In this document: one piece after another, positions 28,733-38,616 of the stretch
Position numbering within the stretch: position 1 is the first letter of the stretch
Layout: every line of letters starts with the position of its first letter
DNA from: Paenibacillus planticolens
GTDB lineage: Bacteria; Bacillota; Bacilli; Paenibacillales; NBRC-103111
Assembly (NCBI RefSeq): GCF_013141725.1
Contig: NZ_WHNZ01000039.1
Coordinates: forward strand, 1 to 64,000
DNA: 64,000 bases
Direction of reading: 5' to 3'
Program-made: the position numbers and the translations under genes
Notes under the pieces: generated by a model
What the model was told of the DNA's origin: nothing
The model's input: the letters and a program-made list of their open reading frames with translations, nothing else
The model's database searches: none

Positions 28733-31700
28733 TTAAGCCATTTTCAAAAGCATATTTTCCAGCAAACGGACGCGGGCGCTTGAAGCATGCAGCAGCCCGA
28801 TGCCGATCTCCGGATACAATCTCACTAGCCGGGAGAGGCTCTCCCCTTGCAGCGCAAGCACACGCACTTCATCGAAAATAACTTGCGCCGTAATAGAGGA
28901 AGGCGATCCGTCTAATGCGGTCGTTTCTCCGAACGCCTGCTTAGGCCCAAGAACGCCGATCGTTCCTGTCTCACCGGCACCGGTCTCATTGCTTAGCTCA
29001 ACATTGCCTTCGATGATTAAATACATCGCTGTGTTGCTGTGCCCGCGACGCAATAAATACGTCAGGTCTTCATGCACTTCTTCCGTAGCAATACCGGCGA
29101 TTAAGCCCAGTTCGTCGACCGACAAATCGGCGAATAACGATACCTGCTTCAGGAAAATAACTTTATCGAGCATGGTCAAAAACTTGCGTTCTTCTCTCAT
29201 CTCATCACGCTCCAGTGAACTTCGTGCATAAACCGCAATATCTTTCAGCCACTCGTCCGGCCATTCGGCTGCTTCTTGCAAGAGCGCAAGCGGCTCCGTC
29301 ATCGCCGTATCGCTGGCGGCGGTTCCCTGCTTCAACAGCTCCAGCAGAGCCAAAGCCAATTTGCGGTCTCCGATTCCCTCAGCCAGCACTTCAAGGGCAT
29401 TATCGCGAACCTCTTCACTTTCGTCCTTGGTGGCTTCGCGGAGTGTCGCGACAATCCGTTCGTCGACGAACTTGGCCATGACGGCCCAGGCGCCGCCGAC
29501 TAGCGCATTGTGCAGCTCCGCACACCGCTTGCTCGCGAGCTCAGCCAGCCCGTTCATGCCCAGCTCAAGCAGTCCTGCCGGCAGGGCACGCTCCTGCGTA
29601 GAAGCGAGCATACGGCTTACGCAAGGGTCGACGAGCTGCGTTTTTAATTTGTTTTCATCCAACAGTTCGGCAAGAGCTGTAACCGCTGCGTTCCAAATGA
29701 AAGGATTCGCATGATTCACGCTGCCCAACAGAGCTGGCAGAGCTTCTTCGCCCATATCTACCAAAGCTTGAAGAATCGCTTTGCGCAGCTCCTGGTCCGC
29801 CAGCGGCACCATGTTCAGGAGAACCGGAATCGCCTCTGCATGACGGAGCTTGCCGAGACAGGCAGCAGCGGCGACTTTGACCGCAGGCCGATGATCGTCG
29901 AGCAGCGAGAGCACCCAAGCGGAATAGGAGTTCAGCTTCAGATCGGCCACAGTATGGCACCCGTACACCGCCCATTCCCCGCCGTTATCCAGCATTTTGA
30001 TAATCGCCTCGTCGCAGGCCTGATAGCTTTCTTCGCTTTCGAGCGCGTAAAGCGCCTTAACCCCTTCATGCACCACTTTAGGATGATTATCCAGCAGCTT
30101 GACGCGAATGAAGAAGTGCGACTGGCTTTTAAGATGCGTCGCTTTTGAAATCAGTTTTACACTTTCAGCGCGCACTTCCGGGTCCTCGTCCTCCAGAAAC
30201 GAAGCGACCTGTACAAGATCCTGAATCGTAACGCTTTGAAGATTCATCGCCCGCAGCACAGCAATGCGGATTCGCGAGCTCTCTTCCCCGATCATCCCAA
30301 TCAGATGCGGCAGGAACGCGGAATCTTTTGCTTTGCCAATCACTTCGAGCGCCAGCTCCCGCACGTAATCGTTCGGATGCTTCAAGTAGTCAAGCATGGC
30401 CGATAGCGCTTTGGAGCTGCGGATGCCCCCAATAAAGGACTCCGCAATATCTGACAGATCGGCATGCAGCGATTGGACGCTTTTGACCAGCTCGCGGATG
30501 TACAAATGTCTTCCGTACCAAGCGACAATGACGAGAATGGCAGCTACGCCCACGCCTACCCAAGCCAGAGGCGGCAGCTGAATGAGGCCGAAGGAGTGCA
30601 GCAGCGACAGCAGCGAGCCGATTAGAATACCGCCGGAAGCCGCTACGCCCTGGGCAAAATAACGGTAACCGTCCCGCTTCGAGATGGGCATCATTTTGAA
30701 AAACAGCTGATAACAAGGCTCTGCTATGTAATACAGCAAAATATAGAAAACGGCATAGGAGCCTGAAACCATCGCCAATCCTATCGACTGATTAACAAAT
30801 AGCGCCGTAAGTCCGAAGCCACCGAAAAATAAGAGCGTAATGGCCAGCAGCATGTTGCTTGCGCCCAGCCAGTTCATTAAACGAGTCGATACCGTTTGCA
30901 GCAAAAGACAGAACGTAAATTGAAGAGCTGTAATTAAGCCGTAAAAAGAGGTTAAATCCCCCTCCTTCGGAAACTTGGCTTCCGCCGCGGTAAAATACTG
31001 ATACTCGATCATAAAATACACCGCCGGCATCAGCGTCATCAACGCTACGGCGCACAGCAAGAACGGACTGCGCAGCATCTGCTTAGCGTAGTAGCCCGCT
31101 GGCTGCTGCTTATCTTCCTCAGCACTGCCCGGTGCGCTCTGGTTCTTCAGCCGCAAATCTTCTTTTAACGTCAACGGGACCAAATAGCGCGCCAGCGCCT
31201 TTCGAAAAAACAGGAAGCCGAACACCATCAGCACAGGAGCGAGCGCATACACAGCTTCCGTGCCGAGCAGCCTGCCGATTTGGTGAGCGATCAATCCGGC
31301 GGTAATTCCGCCTGTCGTCGTTGAAGCAATGAACACTGGCATCAATCTCTTGGCCTGCTGGGTAGGGCACAAATCAAATGCCGTACTCCATAAAAGCAGC
31401 GTCAGCTGTCTTACGACAAAGTTGGAGGAAAGGAACAGAATGGGATAATAGTAGCGGAAATCGACGCCGCCCAGCTTAAAGCCCAGCAGCACCGCACCGT
31501 TCAGCACCAGCAGGCCGATCATCATCAGATAGAGCGTCGTCATCATGCGAGCCTTCGGCAAACGATTGGCGAGCTTCGCCAAAAGCCAGCCTTCCAGAGG
31601 CATGATAGCCGCTTCGACAATATAGATATAGGGCAAATACTGCACGCCGAATCTCTGGTTAAAAAGAGCCATGAACGCTGTATAGTTCAACGACTCGGCA

Positions 31701-31792
31701 ATCCCGCTAAAATAAAAGACCGGCAGCATCATCCACAGCTTTCGGATATCTTCGGGGCGCAGTCCCATCCATCTGGTTAAGCTTCCTTGCAT
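28733..31792 (-). CDS. NTT-like transporter-HEAT-cyclic-nucleotide-binding fusion
   Basis: 1019 residues. Residues 1-about 420 are an MFS-type membrane domain most like nucleotide (ATP/ADP) translocases (PEDIRKLWMMLPVFYFSG, FVVRQLTLLLWSTAFDLCP). About 440-870 are HEAT-like helical repeats (EDEDPEVRAESVKLI, DDHRPAVKVAAAACLGKL, DESEEVRDNALEVLAEG). The last 130 residues are a CAP/Crp-type cyclic-nucleotide-binding fold (FADLSVDELGLIAGIA, MYLIIEGNVEL, FGETTALDGSPSSITAQV). Such fusions occur in Bacteroidetes, cyanobacteria and some Firmicutes; their transported substrate and ligand are not known. It sits between the partner-switch trio and the cyclase-like protein, so a sensor or scaffold role is plausible. 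Confidence 0.85.
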   Translation of the reverse strand: MQGSLTRWMGLRPEDIRKLWMMLPVFYFSGIAESLNYTAFMALFNQRFGVQYLPYIYIVEAAIMPLEGWLLAKLANRLPKARMMTTLYLMMIGLLVLNGAVLLGFKLGGVDFRYYYPILFLSSNFVVRQLTLLLWSTAFDLCPTQQAKRLMPVFIASTTTGGITAGLIAHQIGRLLGTEAVYALAPVLMVFGFLFFRKALARYLVPLTLKEDLRLKNQSAPGSAEEDKQQPAGYYAKQMLRSPFLLCAVALMTLMPAVYFMIEYQYFTAAEAKFPKEGDLTSFYGLITALQFTFCLLLQTVSTRLMNWLGASNMLLAITLLFFGGFGLTALFVNQSIGLAMVSGSYAVFYILLYYIAEPCYQLFFKMMPISKRDGYRYFAQGVAASGGILIGSLLSLLHSFGLIQLPPLAWVGVGVAAILVIVAWYGRHLYIRELVKSVQSLHADLSDIAESFIGGIRSSKALSAMLDYLKHPNDYVRELALEVIGKAKDSAFLPHLIGMIGEESSRIRIAVLRAMNLQSVTIQDLVQVASFLEDEDPEVRAESVKLISKATHLKSQSHFFIRVKLLDNHPKVVHEGVKALYALESEESYQACDEAIIKMLDNGGEWAVYGCHTVADLKLNSYSAWVLSLLDDHRPAVKVAAAACLGKLRHAEAIPVLLNMVPLADQELRKAILQALVDMGEEALPALLGSVNHANPFIWNAAVTALAELLDENKLKTQLVDPCVSRMLASTQERALPAGLLELGMNGLAELASKRCAELHNALVGGAWAVMAKFVDERIVATLREATKDESEEVRDNALEVLAEGIGDRKLALALLELLKQGTAASDTAMTEPLALLQEAAEWPDEWLKDIAVYARSSLERDEMREERKFLTMLDKVIFLKQVSLFADLSVDELGLIAGIATEEVHEDLTYLLRRGHSNTAMYLIIEGNVELSNETGAGETGTIGVLGPKQAFGETTALDGSPSSITAQVIFDEVRVLALQGESLSRLVRLYPEIGIGLLHASSARVRLLENMLLKMA

Positions 31793-31828
31793 ATCATCAG
31801 GTCCAATCTATCGATTCATTTGTCTTCT

Positions 31829-32314
31829 TCATAGAAGCGTTTTGTAGAAAGCTAATCTGGCTTCGCCTTCATAATAATAATTCGGATAAGTGCCGATCAG
31901 TTCAAAGCCGTTCGCCCGGAACATTTTTTGAATGGGAAGATATTCGGGTAAATCACAAGTATACGTTAAAATATAGCGCCCTCCGGCCTCCCGGGAAAAT
32001 GTCTCCAGAGCTTGGAACAAAATCTTCGCAAACCCATGCCTTCGGTACTCGCGATGCACGGCTAAGTAATCCCATAGAAATCCGCCGGATTGATGCTCAT
32101 TTTCTTTGCAGCTGGTCACGGCAATAATGTCCCCGGCATCATTTTCAATGAACCAATGCCGATGGTTGCGCTGCGTCAAGCTGAGCAGGGGCGCATTGCG
32201 AAAATGCTCCAACTCCCCAGGTGTATGCCGCTGATCGTCAAAAGATGATGCGGATAAATAAAACTCGGTAATGCGGCGTGCGTCTTCCTCGTTGGTTAGC
32301 TCGTGCACTTGCAT
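31829..32314 (-). CDS. GNAT family N-acetyltransferase
   Basis: 161 residues from the ATG at 32314 (AAAGAGG upstream). The acetyl-CoA motif AVHREYRRHGFAKILFQALE is clear, with the GNAT C-terminal strand IQKMFRANGFELIGTYPNYYY. Longer in-frame starts would overlap the upstream cyclase-like gene. Substrate unknown. It is embedded in the signalling run, so it may modify one of the neighbouring proteins, but family members also act on small molecules. Confidence 0.85.
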   Translation of the reverse strand: MQVHELTNEEDARRITEFYLSASSFDDQRHTPGELEHFRNAPLLSLTQRNHRHWFIENDAGDIIAVTSCKENEHQSGGFLWDYLAVHREYRRHGFAKILFQALETFSREAGGRYILTYTCDLPEYLPIQKMFRANGFELIGTYPNYYYEGEARLAFYKTLL

Positions 32315-32333
32315 GTCTGGTTCGCCTCTTTCA

Positions 32334-35102
32334 TCAAGAAACTGATAATGTGCCATTCCACTCTGCTGTCGTACCGTTCTGGAAATATTCATCGCAAATA
32401 TAGAAATAAAGCTGGGCCGCCTTATCCTGACGGTTTTGCTTAATGACCATCAAGAAAGCTTCCCGGGCATCATAGAAACGGCCTACCTGGTAGTAAGTGA
32501 CTGCCTGCTCGAATAAAGATTTGGTCTTCTCCTTCAGAGTTCGAATCGTATCCGGATCGCCCTGATAGACATCGAACAGTCGAAGCGGTTCCTTCACTCC
32601 TTCTACCTGAATCAATCCCAAGTTTCGAAATTGGAAGCCGGCCGGGTGCTGCAGCGATTGCACGACATGATCGGTAATGAGAATCGACGCGCCAAGCGGT
32701 TCCGTCATTTTCTCCAGCACCGTCGCTACGTTCACTCCGTCGGAGATGACATTGCCCTCCAAACGCTGCTCCTCGCCGATGATTCCGAGACGAAGCGGCC
32801 CTTTGTGCAGGCCAATGCCGAAATCGAGCGGCGAATAGCCGACTTTTGCCCGATGCGAATTGTAAAGATCCAGCTCCTTGCGCATCTCGATGCTCGCCTG
32901 CAGCGCTTCATCCGCTCCATTCGGGAATAGGGCCATGAAGCCTGCGCCCAAGTACTTGTTCATGAGACCTTGATGGTTGCGAACATAAGGACCAAACCGG
33001 CTAAGGAACGAATTGACGAAGTTGAAGTTCTCTTCCGGCGTAAGCTTTTTGGATAGAAGATAGAAGCCCCGAATATTGAAAATCAAAATCGACATATTTT
33101 TCTCCACCTGATCGCCCAGCTCAACCTCCAAAATGCTCTCCTTATTCAGGAACCGCAAAAACTGCTGAGGAACGAAACGATAGTAGGACTGGCTGAAGTT
33201 CTCTACCTTGGTGATGTAATCCCGGATGCGCGCCGCCATCGTATTGACGCTGTCGCCCAGATCTGACACCTCATCCCGCGTGTTGATCGTCACGACCGTA
33301 TCCCAATTGCCTTTGGCAATCTCGCCGACGCTGTTGCGCAGCTTTCGAATCGAAGAAAGCAGCACGTACGTCATCAAAACAAGCACAAGCAGCAAACCTA
33401 CAGAAATGAGCGCGATATTACGAATAATCGATTGAAGGACGGCTCTGCGATGCTTGAGGATGCCCTCCAGGTTTTTGCTTGTTTCGAAAACACCGACAAT
33501 TTTACCCGCTGAGTTCGTAATAGGCGCAATCGCATAACGCCATTCTCCGGAGAAGTCCTGCCACTGTCCCGTAGCCGGCTTGCCTTCCAGCACAACCTGC
33601 TGGTTCTCGGGCGTTTGTTGGAACGGATTGAACATATGCATGCCGTCATCGTCTTCCAAAATCCGATAAATGACGCCATTCTCATATTTATAAACGGCTT
33701 TGTAAAAGCCTTGATTATCATCTCGTGCGTTATTTTCAAAGACCGATTGGATTTTTCTTCGGAAGGATTGATAGATCGCGCCATTGTAGTCCAGCGGTGA
33801 AGTCAGGCTCTCCAGTTTATCGCCATCGACCAGATTTTGACCGTTTTTGGCCAGCAAAATGAGCTCGCTGAACGTTTCTTCTTCCATTTTCTTGGAGAAG
33901 CTCTCGTAAATCACCGTGGACAGCAGAACCATGGAAAACGCAATAACCGGAACCAAAATGAGAATCTGCTTCATCATCAAAGGAAGACGGCGATGCAGCA
34001 GGTTGAAGAATACAATTTTGATGGCATACAGCCCAAGCAATAAGGCCGCCACGGCGATCGACCAGAGAACATACGCACTGGTTCTTGCCTGCTGGCTGTA
34101 TAAGGCTTCCGCAATGGATGGCGTAATTGTCCCGTCCGGCAGACGGCGATTAATTTGCGCCGATTCTACAATAATAAGGCTGCCATCCTGTGCAATGGAG
34201 CTCGTCGTGGCATCAAAGGCAAGCTCTACGCCGCTTGCTTTGGCCTTCTCCTCGGTAACAAGACCCTCAATCGTGTAAGGTTGCCGGGGATCGAGCCGTG
34301 AAATCATTTTGTTGTTAAAATCGATGAAAATCAGACGTCCTTGATTGTCCAGGTGCATGCTCTCCGGGAAATTGCGCCTTGTGCGGTCCAGTCCCGGGAG
34401 CGGATAAACAAGCTCGGAACGCCCGTCGCCGAAGGCGCGATAGATTTCTCCGCTGCGCGTTGAATAGTAGATATCTCCTGGCTTAAACCCGTCCGCCTCA
34501 GAGACATATTTATTGGGTGGAAGCTTTATCGTGAAGATCAGCTTAGGTTCGGAGGGTTCATCTTTGCTAATCGGAGATTGGTATAGAGTCAACTGCTGTA
34601 CTTCATCATTGAAAAAATAGACCGTTCCATCGTGAACCTGCACATTTCGCAAGGAGCCCAATCTGTACCGCTGAACCCCCGCGTCATTATATTCCTGCGA
34701 AAACAGGCTGCGATCAAACTGCCCTTCCGGCGTATAGCGAACGATCTGCTCGGATTTAACCGCAATGCCGTACGGATCAAGCAGCGTACGAATCGTGTAG
34801 AGATACCCCTGTTCGTCGACAGCCATATCGTTAAAACGGTACACTTCCCCGTTCTTTCCGGTCTCACTCGTAATGGAGTATTGCAGAACACCTGCTCCAT
34901 TCAGCTTATGAATGGTTTTCTTCGCGTTATCGATGACAAACAAATTGTTATGCCCATCAGAGATCGCCTTCGATAAACCGTCGAAAGGCATGCTCTTGTG
35001 AAAAGGCCATAGTGTGAAACTCTCCCGGTTTAACCCGAGGTACGTTCCGGCAGCACCCAGAAGCAGCAGTACAAGCAGCAATGCCGCAATCGATTTCTTC
35101 AT
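32334..35102 (-). CDS. Transmembrane cyclase-like receptor, catalytically degenerate
   Basis: 922 residues: N-terminal anchor (5-22); extracellular NHL/beta-propeller-like region (about 40-330); two helices (about 343-366 and 378-397); a second extracellular sensor (about 400-555); a helix (557-584); HAMP (about 585-640); class III cyclase domain (about 668-850); TPR-like tail (865-910). Three conserved catalytic positions are changed: first metal Asp is N676 (LIFNIRGF), second is A720 (KYLGAGFMALF), transition-state Arg is V795 (VNVATVLE). The substrate-binding fold is otherwise intact, so I infer a pseudo-cyclase that binds rather than makes a nucleotide. RBS AGAGGAG, 18 bp after the upstream gene. 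Confidence 0.88.
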   Translation of the reverse strand: MKKSIAALLLVLLLLGAAGTYLGLNRESFTLWPFHKSMPFDGLSKAISDGHNNLFVIDNAKKTIHKLNGAGVLQYSITSETGKNGEVYRFNDMAVDEQGYLYTIRTLLDPYGIAVKSEQIVRYTPEGQFDRSLFSQEYNDAGVQRYRLGSLRNVQVHDGTVYFFNDEVQQLTLYQSPISKDEPSEPKLIFTIKLPPNKYVSEADGFKPGDIYYSTRSGEIYRAFGDGRSELVYPLPGLDRTRRNFPESMHLDNQGRLIFIDFNNKMISRLDPRQPYTIEGLVTEEKAKASGVELAFDATTSSIAQDGSLIIVESAQINRRLPDGTITPSIAEALYSQQARTSAYVLWSIAVAALLLGLYAIKIVFFNLLHRRLPLMMKQILILVPVIAFSMVLLSTVIYESFSKKMEEETFSELILLAKNGQNLVDGDKLESLTSPLDYNGAIYQSFRRKIQSVFENNARDDNQGFYKAVYKYENGVIYRILEDDDGMHMFNPFQQTPENQQVVLEGKPATGQWQDFSGEWRYAIAPITNSAGKIVGVFETSKNLEGILKHRRAVLQSIIRNIALISVGLLLVLVLMTYVLLSSIRKLRNSVGEIAKGNWDTVVTINTRDEVSDLGDSVNTMAARIRDYITKVENFSQSYYRFVPQQFLRFLNKESILEVELGDQVEKNMSILIFNIRGFYLLSKKLTPEENFNFVNSFLSRFGPYVRNHQGLMNKYLGAGFMALFPNGADEALQASIEMRKELDLYNSHRAKVGYSPLDFGIGLHKGPLRLGIIGEEQRLEGNVISDGVNVATVLEKMTEPLGASILITDHVVQSLQHPAGFQFRNLGLIQVEGVKEPLRLFDVYQGDPDTIRTLKEKTKSLFEQAVTYYQVGRFYDAREAFLMVIKQNRQDKAAQLYFYICDEYFQNGTTAEWNGTLSVS

Positions 35103-35119
35103 CGCCCTTTAATCTCCTC

Positions 35120-38100
35120 TTAATTTGAAATCTGAATGATTTGCGTCGGTGCATTCCAAACGACCTGCAAGCCCAAGGACTCCGCTATGAACCTTAACGG
35201 CACATAGGTCCTTCCTTCAAGCAGATAAGCGGGCCCATCGATTTGCACAGGAGCGCCATCTATATAAGCTTTGTCATCATGGATGCGGCTCGTGATTGTG
35301 CTGTACGCTGTGCTGACCGTTACCGTGAGACTGTCTTGATCCCAATCCACAGCGGCACCGAACGATTCCGATACGGATCTTATAGGTAAATATGCCTGCC
35401 CGTTTATTATAACAGGCGGAGCATTGAATTTGATGAAAATATTGGGGGAAAGCACGTTTTCTGCCGGAATCGGTTGAATCGCGACCGAAACTTGGCCAGG
35501 CTTGGAGCCAGAGGCTTCAGAACTAGAGGCAGGGCCGGAACCGTCAATTTCAAGGGCAGGTCCTACGTCTATGGATGTGACAGCCGCCAAAGACGCTGAA
35601 ATTTCAGCCAGAGCCTGCTGCTCCTCCGGCCCATATTTAGCCTTCTCCTGCTGCTGCAGCTCCTTCAGCAGCTTCGTCACCTGCTGTTCAAGCTGCTGCT
35701 GAACGCCTGCCTCTTGCGGCAGCTCCGCCGCAAGCACCTGCACGGCGTCCAGCTGCGCGAACAGCAGGTCCTTCTTCGCCGTCGCCGTCGCCTCGGCGAC
35801 GGCCTCCATCGAGCGGGTCAGCGTCGCGACCCGCTCCGTGTCCCCCTGCGCCTGCTTGAGCGCAGCCTCCAGCTTCCGCTTCGCCTCTTCGAGCGAAGCC
35901 TGGCCTGCGGATGCGCCCGTTTGCGCATCCGCGAGCTGCGCCTGCGTCGCCAGGAGCTGCTGCATCAAGGCTGCAGCAGCTTCCGGCTCGCCGGCGGCGA
36001 GAGCTTGCTCCAGCTTCGTCTGCTGGAGCTCCGCCTGCCCGGCCAGCGCGTCTTCGCTGGCCGCTTCAATCCCAGGCGCCGTGCTGCCTGGGGGTAATTC
36101 ACCGCCTGGCTCGCCCGGCGGTGTCCCGGTCTCTGCGGACAGCGCTGCGATCAGCGCGTCCGGGTTGTTCACCAGCTCCATCTGCCGGAGAGCTTCCGGG
36201 CTGTCGCCTTTCTGCAGCGCCTCCAGCATCCCGAGCCGGGCCTGCGCATCCTTGATCTCGACTGCCAGATCGGCGATCTCGTTCAGCTTCATATCCTTGA
36301 CGGCCGCTTCCTTGGCGGCCTCCAGCTTCGCCATGTCCTGCTTCAGCGTGTCAACCTGCTGCTGCAGCTGCTCAGGCGTTTGCATTGAAGCAATCGAACC
36401 CGGTTTAGAGATTTCGACAGTGACTTTCAAAGCCGCTGCCTCTTCCTGCGAAAGCGCAGCGGAACTTTTCGGATCAGCCAGAGCCCCTGGGTCTATGGTA
36501 TTATCCAAACCGAACCAGGCCGCCCCCGGCTCATCCGCTTGATAATAAATCCCCTGCCCCGATGCCGACATCGTTGCCGCAGCCGCATTGTAGGCTGCCG
36601 GCGTCAGCGCATCCAGCTGCACCTTGTAGGAACCGATAATTACGGTTCCTACACCTTTTCCCACCTCAGCGTCTGCGCTGCCTGCAGTTCCGTCTCCCGC
36701 TGAGCTTCCACCAGCCGTTGCGTCATCAGGGGCTGCAGCCGCCAACTGGCCGGCATCGCCTTTTCCCTCCAGCAGCAGTTCGCCGAGCGGTTTTCCCTTG
36801 GCGTACAGATCAACCTTGAGGCTGTCGATTTGACTGAATTGGAGCGTTAAATCGCGCACCGCTTTATTGATTTTGGTCCGTTTGCCGACAGAACGGCCAT
36901 CTTTGGTCGATACCGCATACTCCGTTGCGCCCAGCTTTTTATTCACCGTCACGCTAAAATCACTTAGCAGCGCGCCCACAGCCGGCTTCAGCCGCCAAGT
37001 ACCCGAAGGCGCCTTAGGGGCTTGCGGTTTCACGGCAGCAAGTCCGTCATCCAGATTCCGATAGGGCAGGATGCCTTTCTTCAACGTTTTTACCACGACA
37101 CCGCCGGTTTCGATATCCAGCTTGCCAAGCGATGCTTCATAGCTCATCTGTGCCGTCAAAATTTGCTCGTCCGCCTTGCTTACCGCTTCTTGATAAGGCG
37201 CAAGCTCTTCGGTTTTCATCAGGCTGAGCTTCACCTTCTGGGCCGCTTTATCCAGTGCGCTCACCGCACTGTCTTTATCGCGCAACGCCTGCGCGTAACC
37301 TTCCTCCGCCCCCTTTGCTTCCATATAGGAAGCCCTCACGGCAGCGATAACCGCAGCTCTGCTCTCCTTCTCTTGGAGCACAGCCTTGTTCTGTTCCATA
37401 GTGGCAATAGGCAGCGCAGCCCGCAGATCGTCGAGGTATCGCAGCCCGTCAAACTCTCCTTGAAGCAGCGATTTCGGAACAGGAATGAATCCAAGTAGTA
37501 GAAAATATCCTTCCCAATCCTTTTGAACCTGTGAAAGCGTCGTTTCATAACTGGCCAGAAACATCTCCATGTCGATATCCTTGGCCTTATACAACCCGTC
37601 CATGACCTTCATGCGGCTGCTTCCAAATTTGGAACTGTACAAATCGCGCGTCGTGCTCAGCTTATGATCGGCCAACCGCCGATCCTCCGTATCCTTGAGC
37701 AAGCTGAGCGTCGACTTGAGCGCGCCGTCGATATAGCTTGGCAGCTGCTTCTGATCCAGATCCGCGTAATCCGGCTCGAATGACAGCTGAACCTTATTCT
37801 CCATATCCAAATTCAGCAGCTTGCCCAGTGCCAAACGACTCGATTTGGCCGTCAATTGGGCCTGTTTGTATACAGATGCAGCCTTCTCCAGCGCCTTATC
37901 CGCCTTCTCCTGCTCGGCGCTGTCCGCCAGCCCGAATTTCCGCTTCTTTATAACCGTATCCACAGCCGTCTTAGCGTCTTCCCACTTCTTGCGGGCATTC
38001 TCTTCCGCTGCTCCGTCCTGATAGGCCGTCAGATAGGCCTTCTGCACATCGAAACGAACCGTATTCATCGATTGACGCAGTGTTTCCTGGGCGATATAGA

Positions 38101-38416
38101 GCTGTTTGCCGGCCTCTGGCACCTTCATGCGGGTCGTCAAATCCTGGCTCAAATTACGGGGCTTGGCAAAAGGGCCCGATGCCTTCGCCTCCTCGCTTTT
38201 AACCGCATGCTGAGCTTGCTCCAACTCTATCTTTTTCTTCAAAATATCCGACCTGGCATCCAGCAGCGCAGGACTTATTTTCAACCCCTGATCCACTGCC
38301 TCTCTCATGGTCAAAGCCTTTACCGACGCAGCTTCCGCTCCCGGCCCCAGCGCCAGAACCGGCGCTGTCGACAGCAGCATCGCAAGTCCCAGCCTTACTG
38401 CTTTTAACCTTGCCAC
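35120..38416 (-). CDS. Exported TolC-like / copper-amine-oxidase-N stalk protein
   Basis: 1098 residues starting at GTG 38416 (GGAGGG six bases upstream). A Sec signal peptide (LGLAMLLSTAPVLALGPGAEA) is followed by about 450 residues of long helices with TolC/outer-membrane-efflux character (MREAVDQGLKISPALLDARSDILKKKIELEQAQ, VRFDVQKAYLTAY, repeated once). A middle region has beta-rich and Ala/Gly/Gln-rich coiled-coil parts (about 560-960). The last 120 residues are a copper amine oxidase N-terminal (stalk) domain (VIINGQAYLPIRSVSESFGA, TYVPLRFIAESLGLQVVW). In a single-membrane bacterium this cannot be a normal TolC; it probably forms a wall-spanning stalk or tube. First gene of the minus-strand unit. 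Confidence 0.8.
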   Translation of the reverse strand: MARLKAVRLGLAMLLSTAPVLALGPGAEAASVKALTMREAVDQGLKISPALLDARSDILKKKIELEQAQHAVKSEEAKASGPFAKPRNLSQDLTTRMKVPEAGKQLYIAQETLRQSMNTVRFDVQKAYLTAYQDGAAEENARKKWEDAKTAVDTVIKKRKFGLADSAEQEKADKALEKAASVYKQAQLTAKSSRLALGKLLNLDMENKVQLSFEPDYADLDQKQLPSYIDGALKSTLSLLKDTEDRRLADHKLSTTRDLYSSKFGSSRMKVMDGLYKAKDIDMEMFLASYETTLSQVQKDWEGYFLLLGFIPVPKSLLQGEFDGLRYLDDLRAALPIATMEQNKAVLQEKESRAAVIAAVRASYMEAKGAEEGYAQALRDKDSAVSALDKAAQKVKLSLMKTEELAPYQEAVSKADEQILTAQMSYEASLGKLDIETGGVVVKTLKKGILPYRNLDDGLAAVKPQAPKAPSGTWRLKPAVGALLSDFSVTVNKKLGATEYAVSTKDGRSVGKRTKINKAVRDLTLQFSQIDSLKVDLYAKGKPLGELLLEGKGDAGQLAAAAPDDATAGGSSAGDGTAGSADAEVGKGVGTVIIGSYKVQLDALTPAAYNAAAATMSASGQGIYYQADEPGAAWFGLDNTIDPGALADPKSSAALSQEEAAALKVTVEISKPGSIASMQTPEQLQQQVDTLKQDMAKLEAAKEAAVKDMKLNEIADLAVEIKDAQARLGMLEALQKGDSPEALRQMELVNNPDALIAALSAETGTPPGEPGGELPPGSTAPGIEAASEDALAGQAELQQTKLEQALAAGEPEAAAALMQQLLATQAQLADAQTGASAGQASLEEAKRKLEAALKQAQGDTERVATLTRSMEAVAEATATAKKDLLFAQLDAVQVLAAELPQEAGVQQQLEQQVTKLLKELQQQEKAKYGPEEQQALAEISASLAAVTSIDVGPALEIDGSGPASSSEASGSKPGQVSVAIQPIPAENVLSPNIFIKFNAPPVIINGQAYLPIRSVSESFGAAVDWDQDSLTVTVSTAYSTITSRIHDDKAYIDGAPVQIDGPAYLLEGRTYVPLRFIAESLGLQVVWNAPTQIIQISN

Positions 38417-38616
38417 TACGATCCCTCCGCTCGCTTGCAACTCTTCTTTTATAGTACAATATCTCCCTCACTCTCGCACCCATCTTTTGGAGAAACTTAG
38501 CGAATAGAATCGAATCTAGTAATTGATTGATGGTTACCGTCTTTTCTAGTAGTATAAAAATTGACAATCAAAAAACACCGATACCATTTCATACATAAAT
38601 GAAGGAGAGAAAAACC

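Noticed and set aside
35120..38416. Ordinary TolC outer-membrane efflux protein
   Set aside because: The rest of the window is Gram-positive in character and the protein carries a stalk domain and long coiled coils; only the helical pattern is TolC-like.
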